DNA of 64,000 nucleotides, taken from Astrothelium macrocarpum (taxonomy: Eukaryota; Ascomycota; Dothideomycetes; Trypetheliales; Trypetheliaceae). This document shows, piece by piece, positions 54,889 through 64,000 of the stretch. Every line of letters starts with the position of its first letter. Positions within the stretch are counted from its first letter, which is position 1. The translations under genes were made by a program, and so were the position numbers. The notes beneath the pieces were generated by a model that saw only the letters and a list, made by a program, of their open reading frames with translations, did no database searches and was not told the origin of the DNA. The DNA is taken from NCBI GenBank assembly GCA_021030915.1, contig JAGEMR010000050.1, positions 124,001-188,000 on the forward strand, in the 5' to 3' direction.

Positions 54889-56747
54889 ATGTTGAAAGAA
54901 GGCTTGGAACCCCTTTGGAGAAACTCCAATGTTTTCCTTACTTCTGTTGTTACTTCTATCGTTACAGAAGTTATTGTTAGTGTCATTATCTCATGGCTTC
55001 TATGGAGATTCTGGGCATTCACCATCCACCCAATGTTTCGACCTCGTGCTCCAAAGGAGTTTCCATATTCAGTTCCAAGTGAGTCGGTGTCGTACATGTC
55101 TTGAGTGGCACAATGTACTGATTTGTCATTGTAGTTTTAGGTAAGAGAAATAGGATATGAAGCTCTACATCTAGGCTAGCTAGAGCTTCGACTGATGTAG
55201 GATAGGCCACGCTACTGCCTTTATTGCTGATGCCCAAGCATTGATCGAGCGGGGAAAGTAAGTTCCACTTGAAACCATTGGAAAATTTATGTTAGGCACT
55301 AAAATTTCTGGAGAGCATATTTTGGCGACGCAGGAGAACCGTTCACTGTCACCGTCGGCGGAAGAAAGCTGTATATCTTGACGAAACCCGAGGACGTCGC
55401 CGAAGTTTACAAGAACAACGTTACACTATCTTGGGACGCCATGCTGAATGAGCTACTCGTTGGCTTCGGAGTTCGAGCTTCTGTCATACACAAGGTCTGG
55501 GAGAAACTCCCCGATCATGTCTTACAGAAAGGTCGACCTGAGTTACACCCTACAAAAGTACCACGTCTATCAAGTGCTCACTCCACGCTGGATCTGTACA
55601 AAAGACAGCTGCTTCCAGGACCAAGATTCGAAAAGATCAACAACACACTTACGACATACATCAGCCAATCCCTGAATTGGAAACAAATATCAGCAGCGTA
55701 TAGGACTGCAGAAGATAAACGCATTGAGTGTGTTTCCCTAAAAGACTTTTGCTCCAATGTTCTCGTGGACGCGATCACCCGCACACTCTTTGGTGATGGA
55801 ATTTACGAGATCGAGCCTCAGATGACTAAATATTTACTCGACTTTAATGAAGATGCTTGGATGCTTGTTTTTAATTATCCGCAGAGCAAGAATAGCAGAT
55901 TAAACAAAGCAAGAAACCAAATCCTCCAGTCATTTATCAAATATACTCAGGGTCCAGAGGAAATTCGGCATGGCCAGGCTTGGCTGATAAACGCTGCAAT
56001 GGAAGAGCAAAGAGCTATGGATATTAACGATCAGGACCGCGCTGCATTGCTCCTGATGATTTATTGGGCGTAAGTCCCTAGCAGTTTGTTACACGATTTT
56101 TTTAATCACACATGCTGACTCTTCTGCTTCCGGATAAAAGGGCCAACATCAACCCTTACAAACTAGCTTTCTGGATGCTGAGCTATATCCTCTTCGACCC
56201 AAGTCTTCAGGATGCGCTCCGAAATGAGACGAAATCAGCATACGATTCTGCTTCTCAAACCATCGTCGACCCAGCCCATCTCCTTACTGCCTGCCCCCTA
56301 CTGGACGCCGTCTACAATGAGACGCTTCGTATTGTCAATGGCGCCTTGTCTGCTCGCAAGATTATAGCGCCAACCGTCATCAGCGGCAAGACACTCACCG
56401 CACCCAATACCATCCTGATTGCATTCCGCCAACTTCAGTATAACCGGCGAGTCTTCGGATCGGATCCAACCTTCTTCGACCCCGGGCGTTTCCTCCGCGA
56501 CCCAACGCTTCGCAATTCATCTAGCTTTCGTCCATTTGGCGGCGGCGTCAATTACTGCCCAGGCAGGTTTCTGGCACGCCAGGAAATGCTGGTATTTGTG
56601 ACCTTGGCGCTGCACCGGTGCCATATGCGGTTATCGGAGCGACGACCAGGACAGACGTTCCCGGAGCTGGACACGTCGACTCCTGCATTAGGAATTAACA
56701 GTGCGAGGGACAATATGGACGTGTTTATCGACATAGAGAAGGCGTGA
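54889..56747 (+). CDS. Cytochrome P450, CYP7/CYP8-like class, with a 6-nt microexon, 536 aa
   Basis: ER-anchored haem enzyme. Exons: 54889..55078, microexon 55135..55140, 55206..55257, 55314..56069 and 56141..56747 (1611 nt). The microexon TTTTAG, flanked by TGTAG and GTAAGA, is required to rebuild the P450 hinge FPYSVPILGHATAF; skipping it loses Ile-Leu-Gly. The N-terminal anchor is VVTSIVTEVIVSVIISWLLW. The I-helix, made by splicing, is MIYWAANINPYKLAFWMLSY, again lacking AGxDTT and having the N-x-x-P...FW pattern. ExxR is ETLRIV; the haem loop is FRPFGGGVNYCPGRFLARQE with Cys474. It belongs to the same clan as the P450 at 45864 but is clearly diverged from it. Confidence 0.9.
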
Positions 56748-57260
56748 TTGCGATCTGTTTCAGTGCTCATGTTTGGAGGGTGGTGTCGGTTCGGTCAATG
56801 CAATGCCTAAAAAATAAGTGCAAAATCACATGTGAAGTATTTTATCAAGCTTAGAAGGATAATTGCTCTGGGCTTTGAGTGTTTGTCAAACGGGTATAGA
56901 TATTGCTTTCGCTGACCGGAAGAGATTCACTGGAGTATTATAGAAGGGTTGAAAGGTCGAAGGGCTTTTTTAGTCGCCCGCTCTTGGTATTAGTTTCGTT
57001 GAAAGCAGACTTGTATTCAGGCCAGATTAAGCTGAAGGACTCGCTCTTTGTAAAGCAGCTCTATAGAAACACTTGTGCTCGCAAACCCATCAATTGAACT
57101 TTGACAGACACTTTACCTTACTCAAATTTTCTGAACCTAGAGGAGAGAATGAATCGTCACTACCTCTAGAACCCACCTACAAACTCTCGCTTCGTAAAGT
57201 ACGCGCGCAGCTAGAACTATTTCAGTGATTTAGATATACGGTCCACAATTAGAAGTAGAT
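56748..57260. other. Intergenic region
   Basis: About 510 bp between the P450 stop (+) and the phosphatase stop (-). Convergent; should hold both terminators. No gene recognised. Confidence 0.45.
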
Positions 57261-58155
57261 CTATACCTTTGAGAACGCAGAAGAGCTGTGTTTTCCATCG
57301 TCCTTGTTCTGACTCTCTTGCTGGTCCTTTTGCGCCCGAGCCGAGATCTTCAAATTGCGTTGCTCGGCTTCCGTAAGAGGTTTCTCGATGCCAGCACGAC
57401 GTTCTTTCGACTCCGTCGTCTCCCTTAGCGAGTAACTCGGTTCTGGTTTTTGTGATGACGCGAACACATAAGCGCGGTATTCGGTGTTCTCCCAGCCCGT
57501 TCCTGTTCAAGAACAGCAAACATCAACACAAGCTCGCTTCGAACACAAGCACCCATTTTTGGGGCAGCTGCGTCCACGATCCTCCTCCGAATAGCCTGTG
57601 ATCAACGAAAAACCGTGCCTTACCTTTCACCAGATCCATCCCCTCCCAATCCTCTGTCAAGTAGTGCAAAAACCCTCCATGCGTCACCACGACTACGACC
57701 TCTTCCTCCCTCCGCAAAATCCACTCCCTCACATCCCTCGCCCTCGCTCGTATCGCCTCAGCGCTGATACCCCACTTCCCCTTCTTCTCGCACCACACAT
57801 CTCCCACCTTCTCTACCTCGCTCAGATCGACCGGATCGTCCGCAAACTCCCGCCGCAGTTCCTCGATGCGACTGCCTGTGTCGCAGGGCAGGTCGCTGGT
57901 CTCTTGGAGGTCCGGGAGGGCGAGAGCCTTGGTGCCGGGGAAGGCGGCGAGAGCGGTGGCGAGCGTGCGTTTGAGAGGGGACGAGACGAGGAGGAGCGAG
58001 GTAGTCGGGGGTGGGTGGGGGAAGGAAGAAGCGAGGTGGGCGGCTTGGCTGGCGCCGAGGGTGGTGAGGTGTGGGTCGGGGAGGGAGTGGTTGGCGGTGG
58101 AGAGGTTGTGGAGGGCTTGAGCATGGCGGATGAGGTAGATTTGGCTGGGGGGCAT
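57261..58155 (-). CDS. Histidine phosphatase (phosphoglycerate-mutase-like) protein, 257 aa
   Basis: Phosphatase of the histidine phosphatase superfamily, which forms a phosphohistidine intermediate. Exons 58155..57624 and 57502..57261 are joined in phase by a 121-bp GTAAGG...AACAG intron. The N-terminal RHG-type motif is IYLIRHAQALHNLS (catalytic His near residue 11). The motif SSPLKRTLATAL carries the second arginine, and VVVVTHGGFLHYLTEDWEGM the second catalytic His. The second exon continues KGTGWENTEYRAYVF and ends with a charged tail (RRAGIEKPLTEAEQRNLK). The open frame runs on past the donor to a stop at 57523, but only the spliced form restores the family's GTGWxNxE segment. Intact; no cluster role evident. 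Confidence 0.85.
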
Positions 58156-58444
58156 TGTGGTTGTGGGCTTGTGGGATTGTGGGAATAATGGAGAGTGGAA
58201 AAATTAAAGGGAGAATTAAGAGTTTATTAGAAGAGTAGGTTTGAGAGGAAAGCAAAATGGAAAAGTGTGAGTCACGTTAGGAACATGAGATCAGCTTGGG
58301 AGCGACATGGTGTGAATTGGAAATTGTTGAGAGGAAAGTGCATGTGGGCCGAATGAGTGGTTGGCAAGGACTGATTGGAACCATGAGAGTGCATAATTCG
58401 ATGGAAAATAAGATGTAGACGGACCATGACGCTACTCACCACAA
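58156..58444. other. Divergent spacer before interrupted gene
   Basis: About 290 bp that must contain the promoter of the phosphatase (-) and perhaps that of the interrupted gene (+). No motif recognised. Confidence 0.4.
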
Positions 58445-58601
58445 ATGAAGAAGATTGTAAGCAGTAGATCACACAACACAGCAACTTGTGCGAACCTTTT
58501 CGAAGTATTGACGTCTGGAAATTGTCTCGGGGCTGATCGGAGCATCCCTCCTCGGAAAACCTTCTTGGTCTTTTCTGATCAAGCAGGTTTAGCTATCGAT
58601 A

Positions 58602-58644
58602 AGTCGGGTGATGCGGAAATGGCCCACCCCCCGTAATGGCCCAC
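58602..58644 (+). repeat. Outer element, left terminal inverted repeat (43 bp)
   Basis: Begins AGTCGGGTGATGCGG and ends CGTAATGGCCCAC. It matches the reverse complement of 62608..62650 at every position. It is GC-rich although the interior is not. Confidence 0.9.
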
Positions 58645-59571
58645 CTCCACCACCTGATTTCGTCTCTTTTAATTTTGCTAAATTCGTTCTACCATCCATC
58701 ATATTATTCTAGTATAATTTTTTGTGATGGAATAATAATTTCTATTATCACTGATTTTGAATCTGGAATTTTTTTTTTAATAAATCAAATGATTAATATA
58801 TATGATTTATTCAGAATCATTTTCAAAAAATATATCCGAAATTAATAAAATTTTTATATAAATCACGAATATTAATAATAATTAATTTTTTATCAAAAGA
58901 AATTTCTTATATAATAAATTATTAATGAAAATAATCATGAATTTTTTTTTAATCATATTTATTTTTATAAAATAATTATTCAAATTATTTATATTAATAA
59001 AAATAATAATCCAATTAATAAATAATGAATATCTAATTTTATCAAACGAAATTCAGATATTATTTTTATAATTGAATAAAAATTGGATATTAAAAGAATA
59101 TAATATATATTAAAAAAATAAATTATCATATTTTTTATTTTCGTGAAAAAAACCCGTAAATAATTGAATATTTAATTAAAAAATATATAAAATATAAATA
59201 AATAAAATATAAATTTAAATATTTATACGAATTTAATAATAATTGTTTATTTATTTAAAAAATAAATTTATAAAAAAATATCATAAAATTGAAAATTAAT
59301 TATTATTATTGAAATTATTAATTCATTTAATTAATATATTAATTCATTTATTATATTCAAAAAAAATTTTTTTTTAAATAAATTGATTCATTTTAAATAA
59401 ATTATTTAATTAATATTATATTATTTTATTAAATAATTGAATATTAAATAAAATAAAATTTAATTGATTAATATATATTTTTGATTTATAAATATATTTT
59501 AATAATAATGAATATAAAATATTAATTTTTGATGGTTATAATAATTATATCAACATAAAATTTTTTTATAT

Positions 59572-59945
59572 TGTTATGATCCTGGGTATCCTTGAGGTCA
59601 AGTCTACTTGGGATCAAGGTGGCTTCTGAAGTGAGTCGGTGAAGGGACTGAACCAGCAAGGAATGATTGTTTGGTATTTCAAAATTCTACTGAAGACGTT
59701 ATCAAAGACTAGTTTAGAGAATGGCTTTGAATACGACGAGATCATGACTGATTTCGTCGGATTCCTATATACCTGAACTGCTCGCTGGCGTCGTGGTGAC
59801 CCTCACGATCGCTGGGGTGAGCCTCACCGAGGGAAGGGTGATGCTCACGATCCTCCCTGGTGAGCTCACAGGCTTCCGGGTGAGCTACATGTGACGGCCG
59901 TACCAATTGGTCGCCGTATACCTGTGTTGCCGTGGTACCATAACA
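59572..59945. mobile_element. Solo LTR of a retrotransposon (374 bp)
   Basis: A GC-normal island inside the AT-rich block. It starts TGTTATGATCC and ends GGTACCATAACA, so it has the TG...CA ends and a 7-bp inverted terminal TGTTATG/CATAACA typical of retroviral-type LTRs. It is flanked by a 5-bp direct duplication TATAT (59567..59571 and 59946..59950). No internal retrotransposon genes are present, so it is probably the product of LTR-LTR recombination. Ty3/gypsy or copia origin cannot be told without the interior. Short internal repeats (GGTGAGC / CTCACGATC units) lie at about 59790..59890. Confidence 0.85.
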
Positions 59946-60233
59946 TATATTTATAAAATTCAATTAAAAATTGAATTAATATTTTTATTTTTTTATATAT
60001 TTTATATTATTCAATCATTAAATTTATATAATTTTGATTCTATTAAAATATATTATTATAATCATATTGAAATTCTTATTTATTTAAATAATATTATTAT
60101 TATCAAAAAAGATCATTTTATTTATTATTATAATTTTATATATCAGAAAAATTTTATTAAAATTAATATTAAAATTAAATAAAAAATAATAAATTTGATA
60201 TTATTAAATTTCGTTATTTTATATAATTCATTA

Positions 60234-60283
60234 ACGTATCTGCATAGCGAGCGGAACACTGTTCCGCATTTATACGAACTTTT
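60234..60283 (+). repeat. Inner element, left terminal inverted repeat
   Basis: About 50 bp, GC-normal, ending in CGAACTTTT. It contains the GCGGAAC/GTTCCGC palindrome. Confidence 0.82.
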
Positions 60284-62012
60284 CTTTTTAATGCGACTTT
60301 TTTTTACATATAAAAATAGAAACATTTTCTAAAAAGAATAGAATAATTATGATTCTTAAAATTTTAAAAAAAGATTAAAAATTTAATATACGAAAGATTA
60401 TTCAAATTTATGAAATTTCTTATACGATATTAATTATTCGATACGATGACTGATAATTATAATATAATATTTCAGCCAATTTAATAAATTTTATTAAAAT
60501 AGAAAAAGAAATGATTCTGAATCGTATTATAAATCTAATTAATCACAATTTTTTATTTAAATAAAATGATATACAAAATATGACTGATTATTTGCGCGAA
60601 ATTCGAAATATATTATATATCAGATTTTGATAAATTATAAATTTTATATAATAATAATTATCATTTAAAATATAATTCCGATAAAAGATTGATTATCAGA
60701 AAATATTAATTGAAAATTCTATAATTATATAAAATTGATTTAATCTTATATATAATATAATTAATAAATATGAAATTATTAATATTGATATTTATAATTT
60801 TAATGAAATTAATTTTTTAATAAAAATATTATCGTATATAAAAATTATTATTATTTTAAATCATAAAAGAAAATTTTATACGAAACAATCTAATAATCAA
60901 AAATAGATTTTAATAATTCAGAATATTTATATAAATAATTAGATGTTATTTTTATACGTTATTATAAAAAATAAATATCATCTTCTTTTTTGATATATAA
61001 ATAACGAATTTTTTATTATTTAATAAATTCATTCAAATATAAATGATTAAATAATAAATGAAATTAATTTAAATTAATTATAATATTTTAAAAAATTTAC
61101 AAAATTTTATATGATTAATAAATATCGATTTTTAATTTTTAATGAATATAATAATCATTATTTTTTTAAATTCGATAATTATTATTAAAAAATGGATATT
61201 ATTATTCTTTATATATTTTCATATTCATTATATATTTTTCAATCTTTTAATATAAAATATTTTGATTTTTTAAAAATTTTATACGATAAAAAAATTTAAA
61301 TATTTAATATAATTTTAATTTATATATATTACGAAAAATGATTTCTTTTTTATTTTTAAAAAAATATTTTTTATTTTAATAAATGAAAAAAATATATAAA
61401 TAGAATTTTAAATAATTGATCTTATTTTATATAATTCAGAATAAATGATTAATTATCTGAATTTTAAATTTAAAATATTTATATCATCAAATTCTTATTT
61501 GATAAATATCATATTTATAAATTCAAATATATTTAAAATTATAAAAAATATAATACGAAATTCTATAAATTTAAAATTTAGAATCATAAAATATTAAAAT
61601 AATTCTTTAATCCAATTATATAATTTAATTAATATATAAATAAAAAATATTTCAAAATTAATATATAAATTAATATTATTAAAAACGGAAAATAAAAATT
61701 TTTATACGATAAATAAAATATTAAATAAATATCAGAAAATTAAAAAAATTCGATTATATATTGATGGATCATTTAATATTTCAGAAATAAATATATTATA
61801 ATCATAAAAAAATATTATTGAAATTAAAAAAAATGATATATATGAAAAGAATAATCGTATAAATGGCAAAAATTCGTGTATACGATATTATAATAATTAT
61901 AAATAATCTGAATATTATATATGAACGTATCAGATAAGTTCTTTAATTTCTGAAAAAAAGAATAATGATTAATTTTCATAATTATAATATAATATTGTTG
62001 TGTTGATAAAAA

Positions 62013-62079
62013 AAAAGTTCATACGAATGCGGAACGGTGTTCCGCTCGCTATATTGTTCCGCTCGCTATGCAGATACGT
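62013..62079 (-). repeat. Inner element, right terminal inverted repeat with 17-bp internal duplication
   Basis: The motif TGTTCCGCTCGCTAT occurs twice in tandem (from 62039 and from 62055), whereas the left terminus has one copy. Otherwise it is the inverse of 60234..60283 with four transitions. Confidence 0.8.
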
Positions 62080-62607
62080 TATTCATTTTTAATGTATCTA
62101 TTTTATTTTTTAAAAATATTATTTTTTTATAATATAAATATATTTATTCTGATTATTCGTTTATTTTTAAAATATTTCAGAATAAATAATAATTTTAAAA
62201 TATTATACGTATAATTAAAAAAATTATTAAAATAAATCGAAATATATAATATTTATTTCATAAAATAAATAAAATATTAAAAAAAATAATTATAAAATAT
62301 ATAATATTAAAAGATAAAAATAAATAATTTAAATTTTAATTAGAATAAATGATTAATAAATTAAAAATAAAAATTATTAAAATAGATACGAATAAAAGAT
62401 TTATAAATATTAAAAAAATTAAATAAATTATTGATGAAATCGTTATTAATAAAATGATTAAATTAATCAAATTAATTCCAAAATAAAATAAAAAATCTAC
62501 AAACGCTTTTACACAGCCTATATTTACTCATATATATACATAGTTCTAATCCTAATTGTTATTATTGAGATAATTACAAATTAATTAATGAGATGACATG
62601 GTATTGT

Positions 62608-62650
62608 GTGGGCCATTACGGGGGGTGGGCCATTTCCGCATCACCCGACT
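62608..62650 (-). repeat. Outer element, right terminal inverted repeat (43 bp)
   Basis: Begins GTGGGCCATTACG and ends GCATCACCCGACT on the plus strand. It is the exact inverse of 58602..58644, followed directly by the TA duplication. Confidence 0.9.
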
Positions 62651-63002
62651 TAGTAGACGAAACTACCGGCAGATCTGGATAGCGGAGACCGGTTACAGCC
62701 CTGTCTATTTCAGACGTGTGATTAATTCGCTCTCTGCAATCGATATCGATCTGCTCGACATCTATCCTACTGCATATCATCTTTGTCGCCGAGGCATGCA
62801 GCTAGATGAGATCCGAAAGGTGGTGCCTTTGGTTTTCAAGAACTACGAAACTGGCGAAGCCATTCGAATGGACAAAGAGCCACCGCGTGTCTGTAAATAC
62901 AACCTACACGGTATTTGGCACATCATTCTTGAGGAAGCGCAATATGTGCATTGTCCTCCGCAATGTCCGGGGATTAAACGGCAATACACTGCTTGCAGAT
63001 AA

Positions 63003-63618
63003 GGGTGAAGAGCTCTTCCTCCTTGAATTGATTATCGGGACATACGATACACTTCAGTGGCACCGGCATACCCTGCACAAAGTACTCGTTCCAGCTTAGA
63101 GCAAGAGATTTTGGCCTTGCTGCAATTGCACTTGTGTTATTTTGAAAGCTGTAGCCTGGCTGACATGTCGCCGCCTCGATTATAATTGGTCGGGATATTG
63201 TTTGCGATAAGATTGTAACAAATTGACCCATACTTTGTTTGGTTGGGATCAAAACTTCCAGCCCGAAACGTTTGCTGTTCTGAGCGATACCAGTGCGGAT
63301 TTCTCCAAGACTATAGAGAGATCCTTCCTTCCTTTGTCGACATACTCTGTATCATTTTCTGGGGAGCAGTATCAGAAATAGGACCTAGCTCTCCTTTGAT
63401 GTATCTTTCAGCCTCACGCAAATATTAGATCTTGGGGTCGTTCAATTGCAATCTAAATCCCATTCAACTCTCTACAGCAGCATTTGGTTGCACGAGTGCA
63501 AGAGTGCAAGTGGATGGCAGGTGGTCTATATCATCTTGGACTTCATAGACGGAGCTATGAAATAAATTGTTAAAATCTAACTCAGCGTCGTCAACATCAG
63601 AATTATTTCACAATTGAG
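63003..63618. other. Intergenic region
   Basis: About 615 bp between the interrupted gene and the 3' end of the membrane protein gene. A 92-codon minus frame (63252..62974) overlaps the interrupted gene and has no recognisable domain. Confidence 0.4.
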
Positions 63619-64000
63619 TCAATGCAATTTTGGTATCTCATGCAGCAGTTGTGAGCTCGCCTCTGAAGTCTCAAACTGCTCAAACGACGCCACACGGCTC
63701 AACTTTCCCACATTTTCAAAGGTCACTGTGGTATTCTTCAGATGCTTCGGGAGTGGATCCTGGCCAACGGCATCTTGGCTCGTGATTCGAGCGCTAGTGT
63801 GCGCGTGTGACGCGGTACGCAAAATCGTCGAGAACGAGTTGGAGTAGGCCAGATTGCTTGAGAAGATGGCTATTAACCCTACAATTACGGGAACCAGGGT
63901 GAGTGCGATTGCTATGCCGTAAGCAAGCCAGAGCGTCAGCGGTGCGTAGGTGTACAGGCTGCTGTAGTTGGTAAAGGTTACAATGGTAGGTGATGGTGCA
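63619..64000 (-). CDS. Membrane protein, C-terminal part, cut by window edge
   Basis: The frame is open from the window's right edge (64000) to a TGA at 63619. It reads SPTIVTFTNYSSLYTYAPLT, then a hydrophobic helix LWLAYGIAIALTLVPVIVGL continuing into IAIFSSNLAYSNSFSTILRT, then a hydrophilic tail ending LLHEIPKLH. This layout (last membrane helix, YSNSFSTILR segment, polar tail) is common in a family of uncharacterised large fungal membrane proteins. Only the last ~126 codons are visible; the start and other helices lie outside the window. Confidence 0.65.
   Translation of the reverse strand, partial: APSPTIVTFTNYSSLYTYAPLTLWLAYGIAIALTLVPVIVGLIAIFSSNLAYSNSFSTILRTASHAHTSARITSQDAVGQDPLPKHLKNTTVTFENVGKLSRVASFEQFETSEASSQLLHEIPKLH

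Larger units (their letters stand above)
60234..62079. mobile_element. Inner TA-flanked DNA transposon, 1846 bp, AT-degraded
   Basis: Inverted termini begin ACGTATCTGCATAGCGAGCG and are flanked by TA at 60232..60233 and 62080..62081. The left terminus (~50 bp) matches the right apart from four C/T or G/A transitions and a 17-bp insertion in the right one. A subterminal palindrome GCGGAAC-ACT-GTTCCGC lies in each. The interior is almost pure A+T with no transposase frame. Size and TA target fit a Tc1/mariner-pogo (Fot1-like) family, different from the outer element's family. Confidence 0.82.
58602..62650. mobile_element. Outer TA-flanked DNA transposon (Fot1/pogo-like), AT-degraded, hosting two nested insertions
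   Basis: The 4049-bp unit is bounded by perfect 43-bp terminal inverted repeats and flanked by TA on both sides (58600..58601 and 62651..62652), the target-site signature of the Tc1/mariner-pogo superfamily. Each terminal repeat holds two copies of an ATGGCCCAC-type motif, reminiscent of the repeated subterminal motifs of Fot1/pogo elements. The interior, from about 58.69 to 62.56 kb, is almost entirely A+T and encodes no transposase, as expected after RIP-like mutation. Removing the solo LTR (374 bp plus 5-bp duplication) and the inner element (1846 bp plus TA) leaves 1822 bp, the usual size of a Fot1-like element. Confidence 0.85.
58445..63002 (+). pseudogene. Host reading frame split by a nested transposon
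   Basis: The left piece (to 58601) ends in the frame FLVFSDQAGLAID; the right piece (from 62653) begins SRRNYRQIWIAETGYSP and runs to a TAA at 63000..63002. If the inserted element and one copy of the TA target are removed, the two pieces join in the same frame without a stop. The right piece reads like real protein (LLDIYPTAYHLCRRGMQLDE, then VVPLVFKNYETGEAIRM). I do not recognise the family, the start is uncertain, and introns may exist. As it stands the gene is interrupted by ~4.05 kb and should be non-functional. Confidence 0.6.

Noticed and set aside
57523..57623. Unspliced 3' end of the histidine phosphatase (stop at 57523)
   Set aside because: Reading through the donor loses the conserved GTGWxNxE segment that the next exon supplies in phase.
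59790..59890. CRISPR-like short repeats (GGTGAGC / CTCACGATC units)
   Set aside because: The units are irregular, lie inside a solo LTR, and the window is eukaryotic.
58690..62560. AT-rich block as a mitochondrial DNA insertion
   Set aside because: No mitochondrial gene or tRNA is recognisable. The block is bounded by inverted repeats with TA duplications, which fits a mutated transposon.

Overview
This window is nuclear DNA of a filamentous ascomycete (Pezizomycotina). The genes carry short introns (about 40-75 bp, GT-AG with a few probable GC-AG). Families such as Zn2Cys6 regulators, CYPs, MFS pumps and salicylate-hydroxylase-like monooxygenases are abundant. One ~4 kb block has been driven almost to pure A+T, as expected of RIP-like mutation. 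A Leotiomycete is possible, but the sequence alone does not settle the class. All exon structures were derived by hand from splice signals, reading-frame phase and family conservation. Layout: (1) 0-5.4 kb: an orphan secreted protein, a diverged pair of ~104-bp direct repeats and a membrane protein. (2) 5.4-31.8 kb: a dense gene block that looks like one aromatic-compound pathway with no PKS, NRPS or terpene synthase. It holds a regulator with two kinds of DNA-binding domain, four FAD hydroxylases, a LigB-type extradiol dioxygenase, a catalytically dead-looking aldehyde dehydrogenase homologue, a CocE/S15 hydrolase, a cupin, a DUF3500 protein, an AhpD/CMD-like protein, a metallo-beta-lactamase-fold hydrolase, a P450 and an MFS transporter with a PPG-repeat loop. 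(3) 32.7-43 kb: housekeeping genes (ArfGAP, Sft1-like SNARE, Ysc84/SH3 protein, NmrA-like reductase, AZUL-HECT ubiquitin ligase), which mark the right border of that block. (4) 43.4-56.7 kb: a second accessory block with a rhodopsin-domain membrane protein, three P450s (two with a CYP7/CYP8-like I-helix) and a 14-TM-type MFS pump. (5) 57.3-64 kb: a histidine phosphatase, then a gene split by a nested transposon complex, then the 3' end of a membrane protein. How they may work together: in block 2, hydroxylases would activate an aromatic ring, the LigB dioxygenase would open it, and the hydrolases would process the product, with the P450 and MFS pump for finishing or export and the C2H2+Zn2Cys6 protein as local regulator. 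This is inference from gene content. The nested transposon complex is the best-supported structural discovery: an outer TA-flanked element with perfect 43-bp terminal inverted repeats, carrying a solo LTR and a second TA-flanked element. Subtracting the two inserts leaves an outer element of about 1.8 kb, close to the inner one in size. Its removal, leaving one TA, rejoins an open reading frame across the insertion site.
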